From: Arthrobacter sp. OVS8
GTDB taxonomy: Bacteria; Actinomycetota; Actinomycetes; Actinomycetales; Micrococcaceae
Direction: 5' to 3'
Assembly (NCBI GenBank): GCA_028370155.1
Contig: CP116670.1
Location: forward strand, 62,001-126,000
Length of the DNA stretch: 64,000 nt
Made by a program: the position numbers and the translations under genes
In this document: positions 12,556 to 21,738 of the stretch, one piece after another
How the letters are laid out: each line of letters opens with the position of its first letter
How positions within the stretch are numbered: position 1 is the first letter of the stretch
The notes under the pieces: model-generated
Told to the model about the DNA's origin: nothing
Databases searched by the model: none
What the model saw: only the letters and a program-made list of their open reading frames with translations

Positions 12556-12840
12556 ATGGCTGAGCTTGAGGTTGAGATTGTCGCAGCGGACCACTTCGTG
12601 TGGTCCGGAGCGGCCCAGATGGTCAAGGCCCGCACCAGCGATGGTGAAATCGGAATCCTGCCCGGCCACTCGCCCCTGCTGGCGATTCTGGCCGAAGGTG
12701 AACTGGCAATCCAGCCGGTGTCCGGTGACCGCATTGCTGTAGTTGTCGACGGCGGTTTCTTCTCCGTCGACAACAACCGGGTCGTCATTGTTGCTGACAA
12801 CGCCCAAATGGGCGACGCGGCTACTGCGGGGATCCGCTAG
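12556..12840 (+). CDS. atpC: F1Fo ATP synthase subunit epsilon
   Basis: The 94-residue protein is the short form of epsilon. It has the N-terminal beta-sandwich (LEVEIVAADHFVWSGAAQMVKARTSDGEIGILPGHSPLLAIL) but lacks the C-terminal helical hairpin that in E. coli inhibits ATP hydrolysis, a truncation known for several actinobacteria. It begins one base after the atpD stop. Shortened epsilon means hydrolysis control, if any, must come from another subunit. Confidence 0.94.
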   Translation: MAELEVEIVAADHFVWSGAAQMVKARTSDGEIGILPGHSPLLAILAEGELAIQPVSGDRIAVVVDGGFFSVDNNRVVIVADNAQMGDAATAGIR

Positions 12841-12850
12841 CACGACCTTG

Positions 12851-13282
12851 ATGAACGATACTGTTATTCCGTTCATCGTCCTGGCAACGATCTTTGCGTT
12901 GCTGGTATTTGCACTGTGCCTTTCCGGGGTGCGCCGCTTCAATCTGCGGCGCGCCCTGGGCACGGTGGACGCCTCCATTTGCACGGCTGGTAACAGCTGG
13001 CAGATGGGGGTTTGTCGTTATCAGGACAACGACCTTGAGTGGTTCCGCCTTGCCTCGCTGAGCATGCGGCCCAAGCACACATTCCGGCGAAGCTCCCTGG
13101 AACTGATCGGCCGGCGCAAGCCCACCGAATCCGAGCTCGTCAAGGTCCAGCCCGACGCCGTGATCGTTGAACTCCGGTATGAAGGGCAGGACGTCCTGCT
13201 GGCGATGCGGTTCGACGCCTACACCGGGCTGTCCTCCTGGCTTGAGGCCGGGCCGGTCATCGGCGTCGGCACCTGGCGCTAG
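12851..13282 (+). CDS. DUF2550 membrane-anchored protein
   Basis: The 143-residue protein has one N-terminal membrane helix (about residues 6-24, IPFIVLATIFALLVFALCLSG) and a basic soluble part with SWQMGVCRYQ and a Trp-rich middle. Genes of this DUF2550 type sit directly after atpC in many actinobacteria, including mycobacteria. The function is unknown. I start at the ATG; a TTG one codon earlier is also possible. The next gene begins 5 bases after its stop, so it likely belongs to the tail of the atp transcription unit. Confidence 0.8.
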   Translation: MNDTVIPFIVLATIFALLVFALCLSGVRRFNLRRALGTVDASICTAGNSWQMGVCRYQDNDLEWFRLASLSMRPKHTFRRSSLELIGRRKPTESELVKVQPDAVIVELRYEGQDVLLAMRFDAYTGLSSWLEAGPVIGVGTWR

Positions 13283-13287
13283 CCCGG

Positions 13288-14669
13288 GTGGATTTCCTCG
13301 AAGACCTCCGGCTCGTGGACGGGCCGGTGTTGTGGATGGCCTGGGCTGCGGGCGCCGCGGGTGCGGCCTACCTCCTCCGGCATGCGGGACGGCCCCGCCG
13401 CCGGGACGCGGCCGGCCCCCGCTGGCCGGAACTCCTCCTTACTGTCGCCGTTGCCATCCTGTCCGCCGCGGCGCTGCTCGCCGGTGCGCACTGGCTGATG
13501 ATCTACGTCTTTTCCGTCTTCCCCGGGGAGCTGCCGGGTGAGGTCCTGGCCTGGTCCCTTCCCGCGGTCGCGGCGCTGCTGCTCTGGCTGATGCGCGTGT
13601 GGCGAACCTGGCGGACCGGACACAGACCGACCCGTGGGCACGCCGACCAGCCCCGCCCGGCACGGACCACCGTACTGGCCACGGGGGCCCTGCTGGGCGT
13701 CGTCATCCTCTCTGCCGTGCAGACCAACATCTACTTTGGTCTCAACCACACCGTTAGCGATCTGCTGGGCACCGCCGTGGCGCGGGTTCAGCCGCTGGAA
13801 GACGGGCTTCAACGCGTGCCCGGAGCCGCTGCCGGCAGTAGCCTTGCCGGCTGGACGCCTCCGGATGGTCTGCCCGACGGCGGCCTGCTGCGTCGCGCCG
13901 TTATCCCCGGAACCACCTCAGGCTTCCAGAGCCGCGAGGCCTACATCTACCTGCCGCCGGCCTACCGGGCCAGCCCGCGCCCGGCCCTTCCCGTCCTGGT
14001 CCTCTTCGCCGGCCAGCCGGGCGCCCCGGCAGACTGGCTCACGGGCGGCGCGCTGCGCAGCCGCATGGACCGGTACGCGGCGGAGCACCGCGGTGTGGCC
14101 CCGGTGGTAGTCGTGGTGGACCCGAACGGCTCCTCCTCGGGGAACACGCTCTGCATGGACAGCAGGATCGCCCGGGCCGACACCTTCCTCGCGGTGGATG
14201 TGCCTTCGTGGATCAAACGGACGCTGGACGTGAACCAGGACCCTCGCAGTGGGCGGCCGGCGGATTCTCCTTCGGCGCAACCTGCGCGATGCAGATGGTG
14301 ACCCGGCATCCGGGCATCTACAGCTCCGCGCTGGCCTTTTCCAGCGAGAAGGAACCCGCCCTGGCCAAGGAACGTGAGAAAACCATCGCCGCCTCCTTCG
14401 GCGGAGACACCGAAGCCTTCGACCGCCAGACACCGCTGCGGCTCATGCAGGAGCGCCGCTTCGAGGGGCACGCCATCTACTTCGGTGCCGGCGAGCGGGA
14501 CCCCGAATTCATCGGCTACATGGAGATCCTGTCCCACGCCGCGCGCGCCGCCGGGTTCACGGTGGAGGCACGCCCCGTTTCCGGGGCCGGGCACTCCTGG
14601 GAGGCGGCGTCGCAGGGGCTGCCCTCCGGGCTCGACTTCCTGGCGTCCCGCTGGGGCATCCGGCAGTGA
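13288..14669 (+). CDS. Membrane-anchored esterase-fold protein, likely aminoacyl-PG hydrolase
   Basis: After repair of one break near 14245 the protein has 460 residues: four N-terminal membrane helices in the first 160 residues, then a periplasm-facing alpha/beta hydrolase domain of the putative esterase (Esterase D / antigen 85) type. The nucleophile elbow is GGFSFGA near residue 325, and a conserved His follows in GAGHSWE near the end. Its stop overlaps the GTG of an aminoacyl-phosphatidylglycerol synthase. In other Gram-positives, hydrolases named AhyD are encoded beside such synthases and remove the amino acid from the lipid, so I infer the same job. Substrate is not proven by sequence. 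Confidence 0.72.
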
Positions 14670-17214
14670 GTGCGGGGGCAACGGCGCAGCCGCGGGGACC
14701 GGGGCCGCGTCGCTCCAGGGTCTGGGCCGCGAAGGCCTGCGCCAGTCACTGGGGCATCTGCGCGCCATTCCGTTCACCCTGACAGTCCTGGCGGTCTTCC
14801 TGGTCACCGGCGCGGCCACGGGGAGCTTTCTCTCCGGGCCGCCGGAATCGATGTTGGACGTGGCTTCCGTGAGCGCCCCCGGGCTGAAAGCCGGGCTGTG
14901 GTGGTCGCTGTTCACGTCCTTGTTCTTTGCCACCAACCTGCTGGCGTACGCCGCGGCTGCGCTGATGATCCTGCTCCTGCTGGGTCTGGCCGAGCGGCAG
15001 TTGGGGACCCGGCGCACCGCCGTCTTCTACTTCGCGGCCCAGTTCGCGGCGGTGACCCTGTTCCTGCTGCTGACACAGCTTGCCCGCTACGCCGACGACG
15101 GCTGGCTCAGCCGGATGGTCGACGCGCGGCTGATGGGACCGTACGCGGCGGTCCTCGCCGTCTCGCTGGCGTCCAGCGGCCTGCTGCCCACGCTGTGGCA
15201 ACGCCGGCTGCGCACCGCCGTTGTCTCCATCTCCCTCATGCTGGTGCTGTATGTCGGGCACGCGGAGACCGTCGTCGGGTTTGCCGGGGCCCTGGCGGGA
15301 CTGGCGGCCGGCTGGTGGATCCAGGGCGACCGGGGCACACTGCACCGCCACCGTTCCACGGGACGCGAGACCCGCAATCTCCTGGCGCTGACCGTCGCGA
15401 TTTTCGCCGTCGGTCCCATCCTGACGGCCATGGTCCGGACCCCACCGGACCGCTGGCGCTGCTGCGCGACGTCGTGCTGAATCCGCTGCCCACGCTGACC
15501 CAGTTGGAACGGTACTGCGGCGGCAGCATCGACGTCACGTGCCTGGAGGCGGGACGGGCCGGTTTCGCGGGGCCGCTGGGTCTCGCACTGGCCGTGGTCC
15601 CGGTGGTGCTGCTGCTCATCTGCGCCGACGGCATGCGGCACGGCCGCCGGCTCGCCCTGCGGATCGCGATTACCCTCCAGCTCGCCGTCACGGTGATGGC
15701 CGCCGTCTACCTGTCGCTGTTCGCCAGGATTCACGAGTACCCCGGCCGTCCGCGCACCGGCATGCTCGGATCCGGGGTCATCCACGTACTGCCGCTTGTG
15801 GTGGTTCCGCTGGTGCTCGTTGTGCTGCTGGCCGCCAACCGCCGCCAGTTCCGCGTCGAAACGAGTCCCCGGGCCCGCCGGGCCTCACCGCCGTCGTCGG
15901 CGGCACCTGGCTGGTGCTGGCTTCCTGCTACACCGGGGTCTGGCTGGCCGCCGGCGGCATGGACCGGGACGGCGGCCTGCTGGGCCTGGCCGCTGAGCTC
16001 TCCCGCCAGTACCTGCCGCTTCCCATCCCCGGAATCTACAGCCGCATTTTCCAGGGCCGAAATGCCGCCGAGGCCTTCCTCTTCGCCACGTCCGGCATCA
16101 TCTTCTGGGCGGTGGCCCTTGCCGCCGTCTGGCTGATTCTGCAACGCCGGCTGCACCGCACCGACGCCGCAGCCGATGACCGGGACGCTGCCCGCAGCCT
16201 GATCCGCCAGGGCGGTGACTCCCTGTCCTGGATGGCGCTGTGGGAGCCTAACAGGTACTGGTTCGCACCGGATGGCCGCGGGGAGTGGCCTACCAGCAGC
16301 ACGGCAACGTCGCGCTGACGCTGGCCGGACCGTTCGGCCCGGCGGCGTTCCGCGAGGCGACCGCAGCAGGCTTCATCCGGTATTGCGCCGAACACGCCCT
16401 GATTCCCTGCTTCTACTCCTGCACGGACGAGCTGTGGCCGATGCTGCAGGGCCGCGGCTTCCGGCGGGTGGCGGTGGCCCAGGAAACCAGGCTGGCGGTG
16501 CGCTCGCTCGAGTTCAAGGGCAAGGACTGGCAAAACGTCCGCACCGCCCTTAACCGGGCGGAAAAACCGGCGTGCACGCGGTGTGGGGCCGCTATGCAGA
16601 CTTTGCGCCCGCGCTGCGCGCCCAGCTGGTCGAGGTCTCGGAGGAATGGGCCGCGCAGAAATCCGTTCCGGAGATGGGCTTCACCCTGGGCGGTATCGAC
16701 GAGCTGGAGGACGGAGAGGTGCTCTGCTGCCTCGCGGTGGACGCGGAAGGCCAAGTCCAGGGCGTCACGAGCTGGCTGCCGGTGTACGCGGACGGGCGCC
16801 TTGTGAGCTGGACGCTGGACTTTATGCGCCGGCGCGGGGATGCCTTCCCGGGGTTATGGAATTCCTGATCGCGTCCGCGGTGCTGGAGCTGCGGAACACG
16901 GTGGACGTGATTTCGCTGTCCGGATCGCCGCTGGCGAAGGACACGGCCAAGGTGGCGGACGTTGCCGGCGGGGAGGCCGGATCCGGCGGGCTGGCGGGAA
17001 TTCTGGACGTGGTGGGGAAAGCGCTCGAGCCCATCTACGGGTTCCGTTCGCTGGCAACATTCAAATCCCGTTTCAAACCCGAGTACCGGACGTTGTACCT
17101 CTATTACCAGGACCCCTGCACCTGCCCGCCATGGGCAGGGCGCTGAGCCGGGCCTACCTGCCGGGCCTGTCCGTGCGGCAAAGCGCCCGGCTCCTGAGGA
17201 CCCTGGTGCGCTAA
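14666..17214 (+). CDS. Aminoacyl-phosphatidylglycerol synthase (MprF/LysX2-like)
   Basis: The repaired protein has about 851 residues: a long N-terminal membrane region, whose first part resembles rhomboid-like bundles, and a C-terminal DUF2156 GNAT-like domain from about residue 510 (SWMALWEPNRYWF...GPFGP...FYSCTDELWPMLQGRGF...SFTLDFMRRR-type segments). Such enzymes transfer Lys or Ala from tRNA to phosphatidylglycerol and flip the product, lowering negative surface charge. Seven breaks lie in homopolymers near 14677, 15443, 15877, 16277, 16565, 16856 and 17116. The GTG start overlaps the stop of the esterase gene. A hairpin terminator shared with cspA lies 130 bases downstream. Confidence 0.82.
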
Positions 17215-17230
17215 TGCCGTTTGGCCATTC

Positions 17231-17314
17231 GCCGTCCGGGGCGCTTTTGATCAGGATGCCGGGCATTGGGTCCGCTCTCCGCGGTGTGTCCGTGTCAATG
17301 TGCCCCCGGAGTGC
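17231..17314. repeat. Dispersed palindromic repeat, copy 1
   Basis: This 84-base intergenic block has a second copy at 38926-39008. Both start GCCGTCCGGGGCGC, share TCCGCGG(T/C)GTGTCCGTGTCAA near the end, and have inverted ends (GTCCGGGGC at the left against GCCCC(C)GG at the right). Both lie just after a plus-strand gene and just before a hairpin terminator. No coding potential is seen. Confidence 0.7.
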
Positions 17315-17343
17315 AACCTTCGGGCGACGCCGGGGGCGAAGCA

Positions 17344-17377
17344 AAATGGTCCCCGGCACGAAAGCCGGGGACCATTT
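17344..17377. terminator. Bidirectional terminator between the PG synthase gene and cspA
   Basis: A perfect 14-bp stem, AAATGGTCCCCGGC with its complement, closes on a 6-base loop (ACGAAA). A and T ends on both sides let it work in either direction for the convergent genes. Confidence 0.85.
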
Positions 17378-17418
17378 CTGCGCGGAGACTGCCGCGTGGC
17401 AGTCGCCGCTGCGGGCTA

Positions 17419-17622
17419 CTAGACCAGCGTCACGCCGGTAGCCTGGGGGCCCTTGGCGCCCTGGCCGATTTCGAACTGAACGCGAGCGTTCTCGTCGAGG
17501 GTCTTGAAGCCACCGGTCTGGATCTCAGAGTAGTGAACGAAGACATCGCCATCGGAGTCATCCGGGGTGATGAAGCCGAAGCCCTTTTCAGCGTTGAACC
17601 ACTTGACGGTTCCCTGTGCCAT
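17419..17622 (-). CDS. cspA: Cold-shock protein, CspA family
   Basis: The 67-residue OB-fold RNA chaperone has both nucleic-acid motifs, KGFGFI (RNP1) and VFVHYS (RNP2), and begins [18 protein letters not shown]. It binds single-stranded RNA and DNA and melts secondary structure, in the cold or constitutively. GAGGAG lies at a good distance before the ATG; an earlier in-frame start would add 13 unrelated residues. The upstream leader contains hairpins, a common feature of csp mRNAs. Confidence 0.96.
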   Translation of the reverse strand: MAQGTVKWFNAEKGFGFITPDDSDGDVFVHYSEIQTGGFKTLDENARVQFEIGQGAKGPQATGVTLV

Positions 17623-17961
17623 GTAAATCTCCTCATTATGGATCTTGGTTAAGGCCGGCACACTTCGCGCCGGTCTTGGTCACTCCGCGAGAAGAACCTT
17701 AGCTGTGGGACCGGATCAACCGGACTTCGGCGGCAGGAGCTTCACGCTCGCAACATGTCTTGCGAGCATGAAAAAACACCTACACAAAGACTGGTACAAG
17801 AATTTCATGCCATGTGCGTCAGGTCAACGGGCCCGGGGCACAATTCCATAAACTTTGTACAAAGTATCGACAAACGAATTCGCCGCGGAATTCCGACGCC
17901 CCTTTTGCCCGTGTTGGACAGCCGCTCCCGCAGCGCTCCCGCTCTGACGCCACAATGGACC
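17623..17961. other. Intergenic region upstream of cspA with two palindromes
   Basis: No gene is seen here. Two clear inverted repeats stand out: GCTCGCAA / TTGCGAGC around a 6-base loop (17746-17767), and the perfect 14-base palindrome ACTTTGTACAAAGT (17852-17865). For the minus-strand cspA the first would lie in the leader, and the second could be an operator or part of the promoter region. The AT content is higher than in neighbouring DNA. Confidence 0.5.
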
Positions 17962-18141
17962 ATGGCCACTTCCCTAATTCTGATAAATGGTCTGCCTGGC
18001 TCAGGGAAGACCACACTCAGACATCGCCAGGGGCAATGTGCCCGGCGCCCGGCTGGGGCAGATTGCGCGAGATCGAACCGAGCGGGCGGGCCCGTTGACC
18101 ATGCCGGGCTCAGGGAACAGCTCGCGCTGGCACTGGGTTGA
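17962..18141 (+). pseudogene. Remnant of a P-loop kinase or AAA-type ATPase
   Basis: The start [19 protein letters not shown] is a clear N-terminal strand plus Walker A motif of small-molecule kinases such as chloramphenicol phosphotransferase-like proteins. After about 19 residues the reading turns into non-homologous sequence and stops at 59 residues, and pieces of a second frame ([11 protein letters not shown]) resemble the next part of such proteins. Family members have 170-200 residues and the DNA is cut off by nucS, so more than a simple lost base is involved. I read it as a decayed 5' fragment. Confidence 0.55.
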
Positions 18142-18171
18142 TAACCGGTTCGAAGCCCGGCGCAGGGGTTT

Positions 18172-18866
18172 CTAGAAGAGCCGGGATTCGACGTCGTCGA
18201 CGCCGCGCATGGCGTCGTAGTCCAGGGTGACGCAGTCGATGCCGCGGTCGTTTGCCAGGACCTTGGCCTGGGGCTTGATCTGCTGGGCGGCGAAAATTCC
18301 GCGGACCGGTGCCAGGAGGGGTCGCGGTTGAGCAGTTCGAGGTAGCGCGTGAGCTGCTCGACGCCGTCGATGTCACCGCGGCGTTTGAGTTCGATGGCCA
18401 CGGTGGCGCCCTTGGCGTCCCGGGCGAGGATGTCCACCGGGCCGATGGCAGTGAAGTACTCGCGGCGGATGAGGGAGAAGCCGGCGCCCAGGAGTTCGAT
18501 CTGGTCGGCCAGCAGCCGCTGCAGATCCGCCTCCACGCCGTCCTTGATGAGCCCGGGGTCCTGGCCGAGCTCATGCGAGGTGTCATGGAGCTGTTCATGG
18601 ATGTTGATGATCAGCCGGTCGTCGGTCTTGGCTGACTGGACGGTCCACTGCTCCACCACGCCGATTTCGACGTCCACCTCGTCCGGGGTGGAAACCCGCA
18701 GGGACGCAGGCGGGCTCATCCAGTTCAGCGGCTTGTAGGATCCGCCGTCGGAATGGACCAGGACGGAACCGTCGGCCTTGACCAGGAGGAGCCGGGTGGC
18801 GAGCGGGAGATGGGCTTTGAGCCGGCCGACATAATCAACGGAGCAACGGGCTATGACTAAACGCAC
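18172..18866 (-). CDS. nucS: Mismatch-specific endonuclease NucS
   Basis: NucS (EndoMS) cuts both strands at mismatched bases and replaces MutS/MutL in many actinobacteria and archaea. The protein has the N-terminal DNA-binding/dimer domain and the C-terminal RecB-like nuclease with [23 protein letters not shown], holding the D-x(n)-E-x-K metal site. The GTG start gives [15 protein letters not shown], the usual N-terminus. One C is missing near 18318 ([24 protein letters not shown] after repair), giving 231 residues. The C-terminus ends DDVESRLF, near the beta-clamp binding region seen in homologues. Confidence 0.92.
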
Positions 18867-18925
18867 CCGGTCAACACTACCGCCTGCGGCGGCGGCGGGC
18901 ACGCGGGCTGGGGCAGAATGGAACC

Positions 18926-19279
18926 ATGCCCCGTTCCAACCGCCCCCGCCGAGCCGTGTCAGGACGCGCCGGGTCCGGCAAAGTGCCTAAGCCCGGTGCC
19001 AAGGGCGGCCCGGTGCCCGAACTGGACCTGGAACGCGCCCGCTCGGGCTTCGCGCGCCGGGAAAGCGCACCGGACGGCGAGTGGTCGGTCCGGCCGATCA
19101 CCGCCAGCCGCGCAGAGAAGACGTACATCTGTCCGGGCTGTTCGACGGCGGTGCTGCCGGGTGTGGCGCACCTCGTCGTGTGGTCCGAGGACCACCTCTT
19201 CGGGGCGGCAGCCGGGCTGGCGGAGCGGCGGCACTGGCATACCAACTGCTGGACGTCACGCAGCTACCGGTATCGCTGA
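18926..19279 (+). CDS. Small zinc-ribbon-like protein of unknown function
   Basis: The 117-residue protein has a basic N-terminus ([11 protein letters not shown], then Gly/Lys/Pro-rich) and a C-terminal part with CPGC near residue 70, then HLVVW and HWHTNCW, so a CxxC plus His/Cys set could bind one zinc. Similar actinobacterial proteins are often labelled ATP/GTP-binding without a visible nucleotide motif, and I see none here. It is divergent from nucS, with 59 bases between the two starts, and could share a promoter region with it. Confidence 0.65.
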   Translation: MPRSNRPRRAVSGRAGSGKVPKPGAKGGPVPELDLERARSGFARRESAPDGEWSVRPITASRAEKTYICPGCSTAVLPGVAHLVVWSEDHLFGAAAGLAERRHWHTNCWTSRSYRYR

Positions 19280-19356
19280 CTGCTCCGCCGGTTGTTTGCC
19301 GGGGGCGGAGTTGTTGCAGGGGCAGCGCCGCCGGCTGCTTTAGCTAAGCTGGACGC

Positions 19357-20171
19357 ATGAGTTTTGACCCGGCGTCGTACGTCTTCAGCCAGCCTTCCGG
19401 ACCGACAGCGATCCGTGCCTCCACCGTTCTCCCGGGCCGCCGGGAAAACGTGGAGCTCCGCACCGCCGACGGGCACCGGCTCGTCGGGGAGCTGGCGCTC
19501 CCGGAGTCCGGCGAGGTGAAGGCCACCCTGATCACCCTTCATCCGCTGCCGACGCACGGCGGTTTTATGGACTCGCACGTCTACCGCAAGGCCTCCTACC
19601 GGCTGCCCGCCCTCGCCGGTATTGCCGTGCTTCGGTTCAACACCCGCGGCACCGGCTCGCCGCGGGGAACCAGCGACGGAACGTTCGAGGAGGGCATCGG
19701 CGAACGCCTCGACGTCGAGGCGGCCGTGAAGTTCGCCGTCGACCGGGGACTGCCGAACCGCTGGCTGGTGGGCTGGTCCTTCGGAACCGAGCTCGCGCTG
19801 ATGTACGGGGCGTCCGAACCGGTGGCCTCCGAGGTGGAGGGCGCCATCCTGCTGTCCCCGCCGCTGCACCGGGCCACGGACGTGCACCTCAAGGAGTGGG
19901 CTGCGTCCGGCAAACCGCTCAAGGTCCTGGTCCCCGAGCTGGACGACTACCTCCAGCCGGCCGGGGCGAAGGAGCGCTTCGAGGTGGTGCCGCAGGCCCG
20001 CGTCGTGGGCGTGGACGGGGCCAAGCACCTCTGGGTGGGGAGAAGTACGCCGGCCGGGTGCTCAACGAGATTGTCGACGAGGTGTTGCCGGGCGGAGCAG
20101 GTGGAACTGGCGGAGCAAGTGCTGAACTTCCGCAGTCCTGGGACGGCCCGGTGGCCACAGCCCACGCCTGA
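19357..20171 (+). CDS. Alpha/beta hydrolase (dienelactone-hydrolase-like)
   Basis: This is a serine-hydrolase fold protein of about 271 residues. It has LITLHPLPTHGG (HP oxyanion-loop type), LRFNTRGTGSPRG, the elbow GWSFGTE with nucleophile Ser near residue 132, and a C-terminal acid/His pair ending in DGAKHLWVG. This layout is close to the YfhR/alpha-beta hydrolases that act on small esters. Its natural substrate is unknown. The frame breaks near 20040 in a G run; adding one G gives HLWVGEKYAGRVLNEIVDEVLPG and a stop just before a very long palindrome. Confidence 0.75.
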
Positions 20172-20174
20172 GGG

Positions 20175-20241
20175 TTTCCGCTACGGAAAGGACAGCCGCT
20201 ACGTGGATCCACGCAGCGGCTGTCCTTTTCCGTAGCGGAAA
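20175..20241. terminator. Near-perfect 67-base palindrome between convergent genes
   Basis: TTTCCGCTACGGAAAGGACA continues through GCCGCT, a central CGTGGATCCACG, and back, with only one A/C mismatch and one extra T. It lies 4 bases after the hydrolase stop and 3 bases before the stop of the convergent AI-2E gene. It should act as a bidirectional terminator, but its length is far beyond what termination needs. Confidence 0.7.
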
Positions 20242-20244
20242 ATG

Positions 20245-21537
20245 TCAGTGGTTGTCCTGGCGGACGATGAAGATTTCCTTGACTAGCAGCATGATGGCGG
20301 CGGCGGTGGGGATCGCGATGAGCGCGCCGAGCACACCGAGCAGGCTGCCGCCGGCGATCACCGAGATAACGGCGACGGCGCCGGGCACCGCGACGGCCTT
20401 CTGCATGATGCGCGGGGAGATGAAATACGCCTCGAACTGCAGGTAGGCGAAGTAGCAGACGGCGTAGACCACGGCCGTCTGCCAACCCGCGGTGAGCGCG
20501 ATCAGGGTGACGATGACGCCGGCGATCAGGCCGCCCACCAGGGGAATGAACGCCAGCAGGGCCACCACGAAGGCCAGCAGGACCGCGAACGGGACGCCGA
20601 CAATCGTCATCACGATGAACGCGAAGGTCGCGTTCACCAGCGCGACGACGGCCTGGCCGATCACGTAGTTGCCCACGGACCCGGTGATTTCCTCGGACAG
20701 GGCCTCGACCCGGGCCCGGCGGGAGCGCGGGGCCAGGCGGTAGCCCCACTTCTTCATGGCCGGCAGGGCGGCCAGGAAGTAGAGGCTCAGGACCAGCACG
20801 ATCAGGGCGCCGAACAGTCCGTTCGCCACGGTGGAGCCGAACCCGACCACCCCGCCGAAGATGCCGCCCATCGCCTGGGGTCGTTAACGAACTTCTCCAA
20901 CTCCTGGGAGATACGTTCCCGCACCCCGTACTGGTTGTCGATGCTGCGGAAGAAATCAGAGTTGATGAAGTCCGTGATCCAGCGCGGCGCCTCCTCGACG
21001 ATCTGGGTGACCTGCTGCACGATCGTCGGGATCAGCGTGGCGAAGAAGGCGGCGACACCCAGGGCCAGGCTGGCGACGGCGATCACGATGCCGGCCGCGC
21101 GGGGACCTTCTTCCCTTCGAGCCAGCGCACCACCGGGTCCAGGCCCAAAGCGATGAAGAGCGCCGCCACGATCCAGAGAATCAGCTGCGTCGTGTTGGAA
21201 CCGATCCAGTAGACCAGCAGGGCCACGCCGACGCCGACCGTCCCCATGAAGCCGACGTAGAGGGGTGCTGGGAGGACATCCGCGGGCCGGGGTTGCCGAA
21301 GCGGGTGCCCGTCTCCGTCTCCGGCGCCAGGGGTCGTCTTCCTGCTCCGGCGGCATCTCAAAGCGGAGTCGCGGCTGGGCTCCGGGAAGTGGCTGGCGGA
21401 GCCGGTGCGCCATCGAATTCAGCACCCCGGCCAGGGCGGCGCGGCGGGGAGACCTGCTCCTGCGGACTTTCCGCCGTGCTGCCGGATTCCAGATTTTCTT
21501 CCGGTCCTGAGGGGGACGAGTCCGTGTGTCCAGTCAC
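20245..21537 (-). CDS. AI-2E family (PerM/UPF0118) permease
   Basis: The repaired protein has 432 residues: a variable charged N-terminus of about 90 residues (GNPGPRM...HPLYVGF leads into the first helix) and about eight membrane helices with the family PRAAGIVIAV, ...PRWITDF and LLAFIPLVGGLIAGV segments. Members export signalling molecules, or act as Na+/H+ antiporters, and the substrate here is unknown. Breaks in C/G runs lie near 20880, 21103, 21267, 21344 and 21453 (the last needs two bases). The GTG start follows AAAGGG. Upstream it is divergent from a large envelope protein gene. Confidence 0.8.
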
Positions 21538-21700
21538 TGCGTTGAAGCCCTTTAATCTCTGTATTTCCCCTGCGGAGACGCGGCGGCGGCCCCAGTGTGA
21601 TGATCACCGCAAACACTATGAGCAGGCTTGTTTTGGCGCGGTCAGGCGGCTCCGGCGGGTGGCCCGGAGGGGTTGACAACAGCCTCGATCTGACTCCGTG

Positions 21701-21719
21701 GTAACAAAACGGTTACTAT
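21701..21719 (+). promoter_or_regulatory. GTAAC/GTTAC inverted repeat overlapping a -10 box
   Basis: GTAAC and GTTAC flank six bases, and TACTAT (21714-21719) fits a -10 box running into the repeat, 19 bases before the first possible start codon. GTAAC-type boxes are known for the cell-envelope regulator MtrA in actinobacteria, but the usual spacing and orientation differ, so the protein that binds here is only a guess. The TTGACA at 21673 is too far away to be its -35. Confidence 0.35.
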
Positions 21720-21738
21720 TGAAGCTACGTGTCCGCTG

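Noticed and set aside
18140..18160. GGTTCGAA as the T-loop of a tRNA gene.
   Set aside because: No cloverleaf arms or acceptor stem can be built around it; it lies at the end of nucS.
21673..21678. TTGACA as the -35 box of the envelope protein gene.
   Set aside because: No -10 box lies 16-18 bases downstream; the best -10 candidate is 35 bases away.
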